DNA of 64,000 bases from Chrysomallon squamiferum (GCA_012295275.1 CM022668.1:11022291-11086290); one strand, 5' to 3'; shown: positions 24,837 to 40,594, numbered from the stretch's first letter. A program made the numbers and translations. Notes: a model not told the origin generated them from the sequence alone.

Positions 24837-27541
24837 TTATTTAAATTCAGATATATGCAACGAGGACTGTTTAAATGGCGGAGTGTTCAACTCAGATAAC
24901 TGTACCTGTTCTTGTTTGAACAACTGGGAAGGAGATTTCTGTAGTAAGTATATTAATTCATATCATAATACGGCTTTATTCTCACGTCAGTTACTATAAC
25001 TTATGCCTTTTCATTTTTTTTATTTTGTATTTATTATTTAAATTCAGATGTATGCAACGAGCACTGTTTAAATGGCGGAGTGGTCAACTCAGATAGCTGT
25101 ACCTGTTCTTGTTTGAACAACTGGGAAGGAGATTTCTGTAGTAAGTATATTAATTCATATAATAATACGGCTTTATTCTCACGTCAGTTACTATAACTTA
25201 TGCCTTTTCATTTTTTTTTTTTTTTATTTATTATTTAAATTCAGATGTATGCAACGAGGACTGTTTCAATGGCGGAGTGTTCAACTCAGATAGCTGTACC
25301 TGTTCTTGTTTGAACAACTGGGAAGGAGATTTCTGTAGTAAGTATATTAATTCATATCATAATACGGCTTTATTCTCACGTCAGTTACTATAACTTATGC
25401 CTTTTCATTTTTTTTTTTTTTTTTTATTTTTTTAAATTCAGATGTATGCAACGAGGACTGTTTCAATGGCGGAGTGTTCAACTCAGATAACTGTACCTGT
25501 TCTTGTTTGAACAACTGGGAAGGAGATTTCTGTAGTAAGTATATTAATTCATATCATAATACGGCTTTATTCTCACGTCAGTTACTATAACTTATGCCTT
25601 TTCATTTTTTTTTTTTTTTTATTATTTAAATTCAGATGTATGCAACGAGGACTGTTTCAATGGCGGAGTGTTCAACTCAGATAGCTGTACCTGTTCTTGT
25701 TTGAACAACTGGGAAGGAGATTTCTGTAGTAAGTATATTAATTCATATCATAATACGGCTTTATTCTCACGTCAGTTACTATAACTTATGCCTTTTCAGT
25801 TTTATTTATTTATTTATTTATATATTATTTAAATGCAGATGTATGCAACAAGGGCTGTTTAAATGGCGGAGTGTTAAACTCAGATAACTGTAACTGTTCT
25901 TGTTTGAACAACTGGGAAGGGGATTTCTGTAGTAAGTATATTTTATAATGAATTCGTATGTTAATATGCAAAGAAGAAAATATTTAAATCCGCAATTTCT
26001 CGTTTTTCTTTTTCATTTATTTTCATTTATTTTCATTTATTTTGTTTTATTTATTTATTTTTTCATTTATTTTCATTTATTTTCATTTATTTTACTTTAT
26101 TTTATTTATTTATTTATTTAAATTTAGATGTATGCAACGAGGACTGTTTTAATGGAGGCATCTTCAACTTAGGTGACTGCAGCTGTTCTTGTTTGAACAG
26201 CTGGGAAGGAGATTTCTGTAGTAAGTATATTAATTTATATCATAATACGGCTTTATTCTCACATCAAATACTGTGATTTATGCATTTTAAGTTTTATTTA
26301 TTTATTTATTTAGAATATTTATCTGAAACTAAAGTTTATTTCATGTTCACTGTCACCGTGAGAGATTATCAGTTAGTTCTGTTATTATTTCACTCTGGTT
26401 TTAGTCCTGTATCATGTTTTGGATTGCTCCAATAAGCCCTAACTTCACGACAGAAGGATGATAGCAACACTCATGTATTTTTCAGAACTAGACTTTCGTT
26501 GTTTAACTTCAGTTATTAATCATATTAATAAGCATTTTTAGTTTCCGTAGCTATCACATGCTGTATAAATGATAAATAAGCATTGATTGAATTCTATTCT
26601 TACAGATGAATGCAATCTAGTCTGCCAAAATGGCGGTTTGTTGAATACGATATCTTGCACTTGTACGTGCAAAGAAAACTACTACGGGGATAAATGTGAG
26701 CTAAGTAAGTACTTTTTTACATACACACACATAAACACACAGACACACACACACAAACACACACACACATACACAAACATACATTCTGATATAGACATGC
26801 TTGATATTCCTGTGCATATTCTTTCACACAAATAAATTTGATAAGAAGAAGAAGAAGAAGAAGTAAAATAAGAAGAAGAAGAAGAAAAAGAAAGAAATAA
26901 TCCAGAAAACAAGGAAATAAATAAAGAAATAACAGTTTCTTCTCCATTTTGCTAGATTTGTTAACATTTTAGCTTATTACTTTGGATTTGATCAGATATG
27001 ACTTTCCTTTAATTTGTGATTCCAAACAAACATTTTCCAGGTTGCCATGATGACGCAGTGACCATAATGCATCAGATAATAGAGAAAGAATGTAGAGCTT
27101 CTGGAATGTTGTGGTTCTGGTGTGTGAAAACCTGTCAGTTATGTCAGAATGGTAAGTTGATATGTCTACGTACATACATTTGTAAATAAACAATAGTAAA
27201 ATACATGCGTATATATATAAAACAATAAGCAGGATGGACGTATTTCTCTCTGTATTACCAGTAAATGAAAGTATTTAAATGTGATATATATTCTTTCTTC
27301 AGTTCTTTTTGTATTCTTTTCAGTTCCTATTTGCATCCAGAATAGACCTCAGGCTTCTTATCAGGAATTATTTATTTGATTTGTTTGTTTTCTGTTTACT
27401 GTGATAGGCGTGGTGTGCAAGGACAGACAAGAAGAAAAGTGTAGCCATTTTGAAGAACATGCGTTTGACGAAGCCACTCACATGTTCTGTTATGAACGTG
27501 AGTCCCATGAGTGTCAGCACCTCTGTTTGTATTCAGAATAA
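23236..27541 (+). CDS. Gene B: secreted PAN-EGF(9)-ShK-ShK-like protein, about 470 aa
   Basis: Exons, all phase 1: 23236-23320 signal peptide; 23639-23878 PAN/apple-like; EGF-like 24251-24343, 24851-24943, 25048-25140, 25245-25337, 25442-25534, 25636-25728, 25839-25931, 26128-26220 (93 nt each) and 26606-26704 (99 nt); 27041-27151 ShK-type ending WCVKTCQLC; 27408-27541 terminal ShK-like with TAA at 27539. Exon lengths sum to 1413 nt, a whole number of codons, when the 91-nt relic at 24681 is skipped. Signal peptide core is IFLVGCFLLVSSA. The PAN exon has six Cys (CRRLC, KPC, YCYL, KSC). The ShK exon lacks the second of six canonical Cys and the terminal module lacks the third. An in-frame ATG at 23209 is an alternative start. 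Most complete member of the cluster; predicted secreted, exact role unknown. Confidence 0.88.
23639..23878 (+). other. Hypervariable PAN/apple-like exon of gene B
   Basis: Encodes 80 residues with Cys in the order GC, DC-x3-C, PC, YC, SC typical of PAN/apple modules. Against gene A (2440-2201) the core CRRLCDTQNGYNNK and CTAVE are kept, while residues around FYLKITG, EHLGTY and PFSYYYF are replaced. See the finding on substitutions. Confidence 0.75.
24681..24771 (+). pseudogene. Degenerate EGF-like exon inside gene B
   Basis: 91-nt relic with AG acceptor and GTACGT donor, the same defects as 1249-1339 in gene A (two bases short, second Cys changed to Ser). A (TTTA)n tract (24778-24840) follows directly and separates it from the next good EGF exon. 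Confidence 0.75.
24851..25931 (+). repeat. Tandem array of EGF exon plus intron, about 197-bp unit
   Basis: Six consecutive units, exon starts at 24851, 25048, 25245, 25442, 25636 and 25839 (steps 197, 197, 197, 194, 203). Each unit is a 93-nt EGF exon and an intron that starts GTAAGTATATTAATTCATAT and ends in a T-tract before AAATTCAG. Exons at 25245 and 25636 are identical and the 25442 exon differs by one base. A seventh, diverged unit starts at 26128 after a TTTTCATTTA repeat. Confidence 0.9.
26020..26125. repeat. TTTTCATTTA repeat in intron of gene B
   Basis: Short repeats of TTTTCATTTA and TTTA in the 196-bp intron between EGF exons 25839 and 26128. The same intron and the same 289-bp exon spacing occur in gene C (42460-42079). 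Confidence 0.85.
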
Positions 27542-27560
27542 ACAAAGTCCTTTATGAAAG

Positions 27561-27945
27561 GTATTACTGTCTTTCTTTACTCTGTTTTTATTAGTTCATT
27601 ATTCAGGAGATTAATAATATAGAAACCAATAATAATTTGAAATATTATAAAGCAATTTTTTTTTACTTTTTAATCACATTTTGAGTAAGTTTCTTAGGGG
27701 TGACAATGAAAGAAAATTTAAACATATAAATTACTTACTAAATAGTAAATAAATGAATATTTATGATTGTTGTTGTTGTTAATGTTATTGCTATATTAAT
27801 GTTTTTATTTTTGTTATGATGATTTATTGTATATATATATATATCCAAATCAAGGTATCAGTAATTTTTTTTTTTTCTTTTAGATCTGAAAACTGGGTAA
27901 TGCAGTTTATGTAAACCCTCTGTCACAAATACGATTTCAAATAAA
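27561..27945 (+). terminator. 3' UTR intron, last exon and poly(A) signal of gene B
   Basis: After the stop, AAAG|GTATTA (27561) resembles a donor. A long T/C tract then ends in TTTTAG|ATCTG, giving a non-coding exon from 27884 with AATAAA at 27940-27945. The downstream flank of gene C has the same arrangement on the minus strand (donor at 40575, exon from 40255, AATAAA at 40213-40208), which supports it as a real 3' end. No transcript evidence. Confidence 0.5.
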
Positions 27946-27959
27946 AGACATATGCTCTT

Positions 27960-28500
27960 CAACTAGATTTTTTGTTGTCTTTTTCAAAAGAAATAGCATA
28001 TATCAGAACAAGAACACTACTACTACACATACTGTTAATACAACAATTACTAGTACTAGTATTCCTACTAATACTACTAGTGATAATCATTATTATAATA
28101 AAAAATATTTTTAAAAACTCAAAAATAAATCAAGAAATAAATAAGTATACAAATCAATGAATGAAGAATTAAATAAATAAATACGTGAATAAACCAAAAA
28201 CTGTATGTAAATAATTAAACAACGAATGAATGGATGAATGAATGAATAAGTGTAGTGTAACGCAGTAAGTAGATAAATAAGTGCACTTTCACTCATACAT
28301 ATTATCATCACCTTCTTTGGGATGTTACTACTACTACTACTATTACTACTACTACTACCACTACTATTACTACTACTACTATTACTACTTTTACTATTAC
28401 TACTGCTACTACTACTGCTGCTGCTAGTATTAGTACTAGTTCTTTATTTTATTTTATCTATATTATATTATAGGCATATTATTCGACCGTGCAATTTTTA
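27960..28500. repeat. Gene B 3' flank shared with gene C
   Basis: AGAACAAGAACA, CATACTGTTAATACAACAATTACTA and a run of ACT triplets (28320-28430) match in order the reverse complement of 40180-39660 downstream of gene C. No gene. 28500-28890 holds TTTA/TTAC runs and nothing recognisable. Confidence 0.65.
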
Positions 28501-28889
28501 GAAATATATGTATAATTGTCAGTAAATAAATATATAAACAAACACATAAACTAGTAAGTGCAACGAAAATATACAAATTGTATATAAGGGAACTAACTCT
28601 CATTAAAACAGGAAAATAAACAGGAAGACGTCAAATTTCAGTAAGACTTCCTGCCATATCTCATTTTTCTAAATATTATCTACTTGATTTAAGATCAACG
28701 TTGCACTGTTCAATATTATTTATTTATTTATTTACTTACTTATTACTTGCTTACTTATTTTTGTATTTATTTATAGGGGTATGCGTAGTTACTTCTGAAC
28801 TGAATGAAACTCATACTGCCAACAAAATATATTTAAATCAGTATCAATGTAATAACAGAGGTTTAAGAGGCAGAATTTTAATATTAATG

Positions 28890-29410
28890 TAGGGGAATAA
28901 CTCTTGATTTACTCTCTCTCTCACACACTCACACATACACACACACGTACACTCACACACTCTAAAATAGATGTGTCTGTTACACGTGTACAAACGCTTT
29001 CTCACCAAGATGTTTGATAATAACAAGAAGAAGAAGGAGAAGAAGAAGTAGAAGAAGAAGAAGAACAACAAGAAGTAAAACAGGAAAGAAATAAACCAGA
29101 AAACAAGGAACTAAATAAACAAATCAAAACGTCTCTTCTCCATTTTGCTAAATTTGTTAATATTTTAGCTTATTACTTTGGATTTGATCAGATATGACTT
29201 TGCTTTCGTTTGTGATTTCTCACAAACATTTTTCGGGTTGCAGTGATGACACATCAGATAATAGAGAAAGAGTGTCAGCATCTCTGTGTGTATTCAAAAT
29301 AAACAAAGTCCTTTCTCTAAGGTATTGTTTTTCTTTTTACTCTGTTTTTATTAGTTAATTATTCTGTAGATTAATTATATAGAAACCAATAACAATTTGA
29401 AATATTATCA
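28890..29410 (+). pseudogene. Deleted relic of a gene 3' end (ShK exon fused to terminal exon)
   Basis: 28920-29243 repeats the last EGF-ShK intron of gene B (AC-rich run, GAAGAAGAA, CTCCATTTTGCTAAATTTGTTAA, TTTGGATTTGATCAGATATGAC). The start of the ShK exon (GTTGCAGTGATGAC, 29237; acceptor AG changed to GG) continues only to AGAGAAAGAGTGT and then runs straight into the end of the terminal exon (CAGCATCTCTGTGTGTATTC) and the gene B 3' flank. The ShK core, the last intron and most of the last exon are missing. Non-functional. Confidence 0.7.
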
Positions 29411-29437
29411 AGTCATTTTTTTTATTAAATTTTGTTT

Positions 29438-29442
<5 letters not shown>

Positions 29443-29517
<75 letters not shown>
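29443..29517. repeat. (CT)n microsatellite
   Basis: Pure CT tract of about 75 bp; the poly-Ser-Leu reading frame across it is not a gene. Confidence 0.95.
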
Positions 29518-34147
<4,630 letters not shown>

Positions 34148-34567
34148 ACAAAACAAAATTAAAAGAAAGAGAATGCTCGGTTCAGGGTTTGTTTCATTGA
34201 ATGGCACTCTACAATGTTTCAAGGACATCGTTACCATTGATTCAGATATTCTTGTCATGTCTGTGTACATATTCAGTTCATTTGTATTTTCATTATTCAG
34301 AGTGCCATGATTCAGACTATCTCTCTCTAATTAAAGTGTATGTATAAGATTGGGATAGGTATAATAGTAGTGATTGGCAGTTCTGTTTCATTTAAATACT
34401 GTAGACTGTTGCATACGAATTTCTGAAAATATTTTGATACTGGATAAGTAGCAATTTGAAATAATTATGAGCCAGACGTGCATTGTGTTTTGTATTCTTT
34501 TGGTGGAGTGTTTTGTCATTCAGTTAGATACACGATAACTTACAGAGTGCGGTAAGATTTCATTTTA

Positions 34568-34660
34568 TATATATACATACATACATACATACATACATGC
34601 ATACATACATACATACATACATACATACAGATATATAGATAGATAGATAGATAGATAGGT
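34568..34660. repeat. (CATA)n and (GATA)n in intron 1 of gene P
   Basis: Tetranucleotide runs ATAC 34570-34628 and ATAG 34632-34660; further (ATT)n and (ATTT)n runs up to the PAN acceptor at 35068-35150. Confidence 0.9.
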
Positions 34661-35067
34661 AAGTATATGCGTACGCTATTTTATTTATTTTACTTTATAT
34701 ATTCTTTCATTTCAGACATTTATTGTTGATATATTTTTATGTGTAAAAGATCCGAGTGTTAACTAATTCCTTGTTTGTTTATTTAGTGAGTGGAAACACT
34801 GATGTCCTTTCAGTTTAATTATATTATCTTTTATTTTGTGCAATGACGTAAAACAATTTGACCAATACCAAATCTTCGCTCATTTCACGTTGTCGTGGAG
34901 AGATTCAAGTTTTAATTCTGTTCATAGAAGGGAACCTCAAGGTCTGATATACCGATAAAGAAGAGATTTGATTTTATATTTATTTATCTCAGTCTGAACA
35001 AAAATCGAACAGCTTTTTATTCATCGCAATTACCATATTCATAATCAAAATCATGATCATGATCATG

Positions 35068-35143
<76 letters not shown>

Positions 35144-35472
35144 TTTATTTACTTTAAGGCATTCCAGGTTGCGACTGTATCACTGTTCCGCATATACTCG
35201 GACTTGATGATGTGGCTTACTATATCGGATATTATAGCAACGACGACTGCAAATATCTGTGTGACACGAAGACGTTTGATGGTAAAATGTGTCTTGCAGT
35301 AGAGAATTGGCGGTGAAACTGTTAGCTCTTCTCATCAAATTATATGTTTGCATTGAGCAGTCCCTCGACTCTGTTCATAAAAGCTTGCGATAACGGTAAA
35401 CATACGAATGAAATAAATAAAATATTATATTAAAAAGCAATGACGATTTCTACAAATAAAAAATAACCCTTA

Positions 35473-35523
35473 GATAGACAGATAGAGGAATACATAGATA
35501 GATAGGTAGACAGACAGACAGAC

Positions 35524-35580
<57 letters not shown>

Positions 35581-35592
35581 GATAGACAGATA
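35473..35592. repeat. (GATA)n in intron of gene P
   Basis: GATA/CAGA tetranucleotide run between PAN and first EGF exon. The rest of 35396-36005 and 36099-36758 holds only AT-rich intron, including (AAT)n at 36210-36265. Confidence 0.9.
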
Positions 35593-36215
35593 TAACAAGT
35601 ACTAGAAATATTTCGTTTATGCACTACAGAAATAAATAAATCAAATAAATTAAAATATAATAAATTAAAAAGTAATAAATCACAATATTTAAGAACAAAA
35701 GTCTGCTTATTTTCTCATCAATTTGTTATCATTTGTTATCATGAGCAACTATCAAATACAGTAATGATTTCTCTGTGAGATAGTTATCGAGTGACATCTA
35801 TTCGAATCAACGAAGAAAGACTGTCGAAGATGAAAACATTTAATTTCTAATAATCAAAATCACTGACAAACTTTTTATCAAAATCATTGACAAACTTTTT
35901 ATCACTATCATTGACAATCTTTTAATCAAAACATTTCAAATACATAATAATCGTATCAGTTTCTCAATCTTCAGTCATTCTGTATTAAATGTGTTCTTGT
36001 TCCAGGCACATGTGGATTGCCGTGCGCTCACGGCGGCACTATAAATCATGACGACTGTACTTGCAACTGTTTAGGGAACTGGGAAGACATTTTATGTCGT
36101 GAGTAACAAAGCTGATCTGCCTATAAACGAAACCTAAATTATTTAGTAGATGTTAGAAATAGGTGATAAATACTGAAAGAACACAAGCAAAAATCAATAT
36201 GCGGAATTATAATAA

Positions 36216-36246
<31 letters not shown>

Positions 36247-37201
36247 AATTATTATTATTATTATTAACATAGCTATAATAGTAATGACAATAAGTTTGCC
36301 ATTTATTTATTTTATGTTATTGTTCGTTTCTTTCAAATACAATGGAGAATACCGCCATGGAATATAGTAAGATTATTATTTAAATATCATAAAAAGAATA
36401 TATTAAAATGTAAATAACTAAAACATACAATGTATTTCAATACATATGTTTTGAAATGTAATAACATAAATATATATCCAACATGTTTGCAATGTAAAAA
36501 GCTTAACATGTAATAATCTTAAAAAGGTATTACAAGTATTAAAATACGTAAAAACAGCATGAAAAGCTATAATATTAAAATTCGAAAAAACATCTTTCAA
36601 ATGTAAAAGTACTAAAAGTTACACAACCATTTAATAAAATGTAAAAGTATTGTACGTCGTATAAACAAAATAATTTAATAGTTAATACATAAATTTGTAA
36701 TTCAAACAGAATAGCATAAAAAAATCACAGTGTACTTCAAATATTCGTTTGTTTGTAGATAAATGCAATCCACTGTGTCTAAACGGCGGAACATTTAACG
36801 AAGACTGTAGCTGCTCCTGCTTAGGAAAGTGGACAGGGAAATCCTGCAGTAAGTGTAACTGGATATAATGTTACTGCAAAGGGAATGATAAGTAGCTTAA
36901 TGCTAAAGTAAGCAAACGAACATAAAGACGTTGATTTCCTACGTATTTTTGCATTACAGGTGTTTGCTCACGGAAGTGTGAGAACGACGGACTGCTGAAT
37001 AGTCTTAGCTGCACTTGTACTTGTAAACGTGGCTATTATGGAGAGGACTGTGAGCTAAATATGTATCAGCTATACCTTTATGTGTCTTACTGTCTGTATG
37101 TGTGTGCGACTGTGTTTTAAAATGCAATAAAATGTCGTGCTTCACATATTTATTTGTGTGTGTGTATATATATCCATGCATAAATATATTCGCAAACATG
37201 T

Positions 37202-37352
37202 CCTAGTGGATCAGTACACACGCACGCACGCATCCACGCACGCACACACATACATACATATATATTTTTATGTACATTCATTCATACATACAGACATACA
37301 TACATACCTGTCTAAGTATTGGATTTCATCTGTCATTTGTAAAATCTTTAAA

Positions 37353-37400
<48 letters not shown>
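37202..37400. repeat. AC/ATAC and (ATT)n microsatellites in gene P
   Basis: CACG/ATAC runs 37215-37310 and (ATT)n 37352-37400 in the intron before the ShK exon. Confidence 0.9.
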
Positions 37401-37402
<2 letters not shown>

Positions 37403-38640
37403 GTGAAAAGGTCTAAGTTCACTTAACAACTGGTTAAGGTTTGATGGTAGTGAAGAAAATGTTTACTATTTTTACTCTGAATGTTAGTTAACTTGGTGAA
37501 TTATTTGCAGGCTGTGAAGAACAAATTGACTGTTACAAGAAAGTCATACTAAGAAACAAATGTGTAGCTGATCCTTCATTGTGGTTGTACTGGTGTACGA
37601 AAACCTGCGACATGTGTCACCTAAGTACGTCCATGTCTACGTTCTTTTCTAAATCATAACACCATAACTGTCGTTAATTAAAATAGCTACTACATTATAA
37701 CAATTCATGAACTGCTTTATAATTATACAAACAAAACAAGAAAACTGTTATCTCTATTTGTACATCTGCCATTACCTCAATGAATCAAAAGTGAGTCCTG
37801 TAAATTCCTTACTTTCACCTCTAACTGGAAGCCTTTAATACTATCACCATTGATATCATTACAATTTCCCTCTACTACTATTAGCATTAATACCATAACT
37901 ACTATTATTACTAATATCATAACTATTGTCTCTACCAGTATTATCAGTAATGCAATAATTACTGCCTCATTTACCACTAGCCTGACTACTGCCCCTACTA
38001 TTTTTACCATAATACCGTGACTACTGAACTACTGATGCTGGAGCTAAGTTCATTATCAGCATATCCATTATTACTACACTGAATAAACTACAACTACTGA
38101 CATTTGTCTTTTGAGATAACTACCTTACTTCTACCATTGATAATAATTAGTTGCATATTATTTGGGAGTTATCTTTAAACCTAACCTTGTCTTTAAATAT
38201 ATGTGTGTGAATGTGTGTGTGTGTTAATGTATATGTATAACTATATGTATGTATATGTGTATATATGTCTATGTGTGTGCATATATGTATTTATTTTAAA
38301 ACATCATTTGAAATCCAGGCTATAACAGACCTATTAGAAAAAACGTATTCATTAGACAGTTTCTCTTATATTTTAACCTACTGTTTCAGCAAATGGAGCC
38401 TGCACTGACAAATATGAACATATGTGTGAGCATTTACGGATGCATGTTGCCCATGAATCGATTCATATGTTTTGCGATGAACACCACAACGTGTGTTCGC
38501 ATATCTGTTAATAATCTGCAGTCTGTCAGGTACTGTGTTTGTTTCTTAGCTGATTGGTCGGCTGGTTGTTGATTGTCTGGTTTATATAAAATAGAAAACG
38601 GGGGAAAAAGAGAAAGATAAAATACGAAACAATTATTTAA

Positions 38641-38643
<3 letters not shown>

Positions 38644-38714
<71 letters not shown>
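38644..38714. repeat. (ATT)n directly before orphan terminal exon
   Basis: Pure ATT tract ending 8 bp before an AG acceptor (38721-38722). The same arrangement is seen at the terminal exon of gene D (57463-57560) and the orphan exon at 62043. Confidence 0.9.
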
Positions 38715-38715
<1 letters not shown>

Positions 38716-38722
38716 TTCCTAG

Positions 38723-38806
38723 TGAAAGGACCATGTCTCAACAGAGATGAGCATTTGAGTGAACATTTGTACAGACATGTTTCATTAGAGGCCTTACATG
38801 TCTAAT
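38723..38806 (+). pseudogene. Orphan, truncated terminal ShK-like exon
   Basis: Matches the terminal exon of gene D (frame GPCLNRDEHLSEHLYRH) but stops at TAA soon after LHV, losing the last Cys residues. It has an AG acceptor and lies 212 bp after the stop of gene P. What follows (38810-39220) matches the intron before the first EGF exon of gene A (about 2060-1740) and not a gene 3' flank. Confidence 0.7.
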
Positions 38807-39221
38807 TATATTTTTATCAATTTTAAATTTTATCACCTTAATTCACTAACAATTAAAAATATAAAATGTACTTGCTTTGAAATAATTAGTTTTCTTCTTT
38901 TTTAATGATGTCACTTTTATCACTGAGATGAGAGAATCAGACGTAGAATAGTTTATATATGATTCCATTTATGTCGAGCAATTGTAATCTGTTATAATTA
39001 AAACGATTTGCATGACTGTTTTTAATTTTGTTGTTTTCTTTCTTCTTCATCTTTCTCCGATTATTATTTAGCACTCCTTGTGTTTATTTTAATAAATCTA
39101 CCTTTATTTTAGATATTTTAGAAATAAAATAAAAAGATTTCTCTATGTAGGCAAGGAACATTATTTTTCCTAAGGAAAATTGGTTTTGTTTTCTTTAAAC
39201 AGTTTTTATAATCTGTCACAG

Positions 39222-39314
39222 ATACATGTGGATTACCGTGTGAAAACGACGCCACTGTGAATTTTGATGACTGTACTTGTTCTTGTCTGGGCAATTGGGA
39301 AGACACTCTTTGTG
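39222..39314 (+). pseudogene. Orphan intact EGF-like exon
   Basis: 93-nt phase 1-1 EGF exon with AG acceptor and GTAAAT donor, encoding six Cys with LPCENDATVNFDDCTCSC. Closest to the first EGF exon of genes A and B, including the preceding 400 bp of intron. No PAN exon before it or ShK exon after it in this orientation, so it is a stranded gene fragment. 39315-40207 has no exon: TAG/TTG triplets at 39704-39765 and the flank shared with gene B. Confidence 0.7.
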
Positions 39315-39704
39315 GTAAATTTATTCTTATTTGGCAACTTATTTGAATGAATGATAACTGAACTCATTTACAAAAGAAATATTTCAACGTTAATCATCAA
39401 GTAGCTAATATTTAGGAAAGTGATATATGAGAGGAAGACATTCTGAACAATGATGTCTTACTTTTTGCTGTATATTTTCCTATTTAAATAAGAGTTATTT
39501 CCCTTATATACAAATTGTATATATTAACCTTCCACATATTTGTTTATCTGTTTGTTTACGTATTACTTACTGACAACTATAAAGTATTTCTAGAGCGAGC
39601 ACATAATGCACTGGTGAAAAGTTGTTATAGATAAAATAGAAGAATAGTAATAAGAATTAATAGTACTAGCATTAGCACTAGCAGTGGTACAATAAGAGCA
39701 GTAA

Positions 39705-39745
<41 letters not shown>

Positions 39746-40207
39746 ATTGTTGTTGTTGTTGTTGTTGTAGATTCACAAGTGTAGTGATAGTAGTAGTAAC
39801 AATAATAATAAAATCCGTGATAAATTGATGATAACGCGAATAAGTGAAAGGCATATGCTTATTAGTCTACTCACTTACTTACATAAACGTATTCATTCAT
39901 CATTTATTCACTTGTTCGTTGTTTAATTATTTACATAAATTTATTTGTTTATTTGTTTCTTGGTGTATTGATTTATTTATTTATTCATTCATTCATTCAT
40001 TTATTCAATTATTTATTTGGATGCTTATTTTTAAAGTGTTTACTTATTTATTTATTATAATAATTATTATCACCAGTAGCATTAGTAGCAACACTAGTGG
40101 TAGTAATTGTTGTATTAACAGTATGTGTTGTAGAAATGTTCTTGTTCTGATAGTTGCTATTTTTTTGGATAAAAACAACAAACAAATTAGTTCAAGAGCA
40201 TATGTCT

Positions 40208-40575
40208 TTTATTTGAGATCGTATTTATGACATAGGGTGTACCCACATCTCAGATCTAAAAGGAAAAAATAATAACACAAATGATTAATGACACCTTGAT
40301 TTGGATATATATATAGAAAATTAAACATAAGTAAAATAAAAACAGTAAGAGAAGAACAACAGTAACAACAACAACAACAATACATATTCAATTGTTCACT
40401 ATTTAGTAAATAATTTCGATTTTTTTTTTTTTTTTTTTTTTTTTCTGGCCTGTAAGAAATGATTCAAAATTTAATAAAAATGAATTTATAATATTTCAAA
40501 TTGTTATTGGTTTCTATATAATTAATCTACTGAATAATTAAATAATAAAAACAGAGTAAAGAAAAACAATAATAC
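40208..40575 (-). terminator. 3' UTR intron, last exon and poly(A) signal of gene C
   Basis: On the minus strand a GTATTA donor at 40575, an acceptor TTTTAG|ATCTG (exon from 40255) and AATAAA at 40213-40208, matching gene B. A poly-T tract at 40422-40444 lies in the presumed intron. Confidence 0.5.
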
Positions 40576-40594
40576 CTTACAGAAAGGACTTTGT

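Larger units (their letters stand above)
14001..26965 (-). repeat. Right arm of large inverted repeat
   Basis: Partner of 1-12157 in opposite orientation. It is about 0.8 kb longer, mainly because gene B carries extra EGF exon units at 24851-26220. It begins directly after the N gap, so the junction itself is not sequenced. Confidence 0.9.
34467..38511 (+). pseudogene. Gene P: PAN-EGF(3)-ShK-ShK-like pseudogene
   Basis: Exon layout matches the family: 34467-34551 signal (85 nt), 35159-35395 PAN, 36006-36098, 36759-36848 and 36960-37058 EGF-like, 37511-37624 ShK-type, 38390-38511 terminal with TAA at 38509. No exon has an indel that breaks phase, but TAA stops the signal exon at codon 24 (34536), and TGA (35314) and TAG (35323) interrupt the PAN exon where the others read a Cys-Tyr-Leu-Tyr region. 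The donor after 37058 has lost GT (AT instead). The ShK exon keeps all six Cys with C-x5-C-x9-C-x10-C-x3-C-x2-C. The flank lacks the TGACTGACAT element of the other genes. It looks like a recent loss rather than an old relic. Confidence 0.8.

Noticed and set aside
1-26965. Palindrome as a pure haplotype misassembly
   Set aside because: Not excluded, but the PAN exons and EGF copy number differ far more between arms than the flanking introns do, which is unlike two alleles of one gene; kept as a finding with that caveat.
35314-35325. Stop-codon readthrough or an alternative genetic code to explain gene P
   Set aside because: TAA, TGA and TAG all occur in gene P, while the sister genes end normally at TAA or TGA; pseudogene is simpler.
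37511-37624. Calling the ShK-type exons channel toxins
   Set aside because: ShKT modules are widespread in non-toxin secreted proteins, and the intact genes here lack a canonical Cys; only the fold family is supported.
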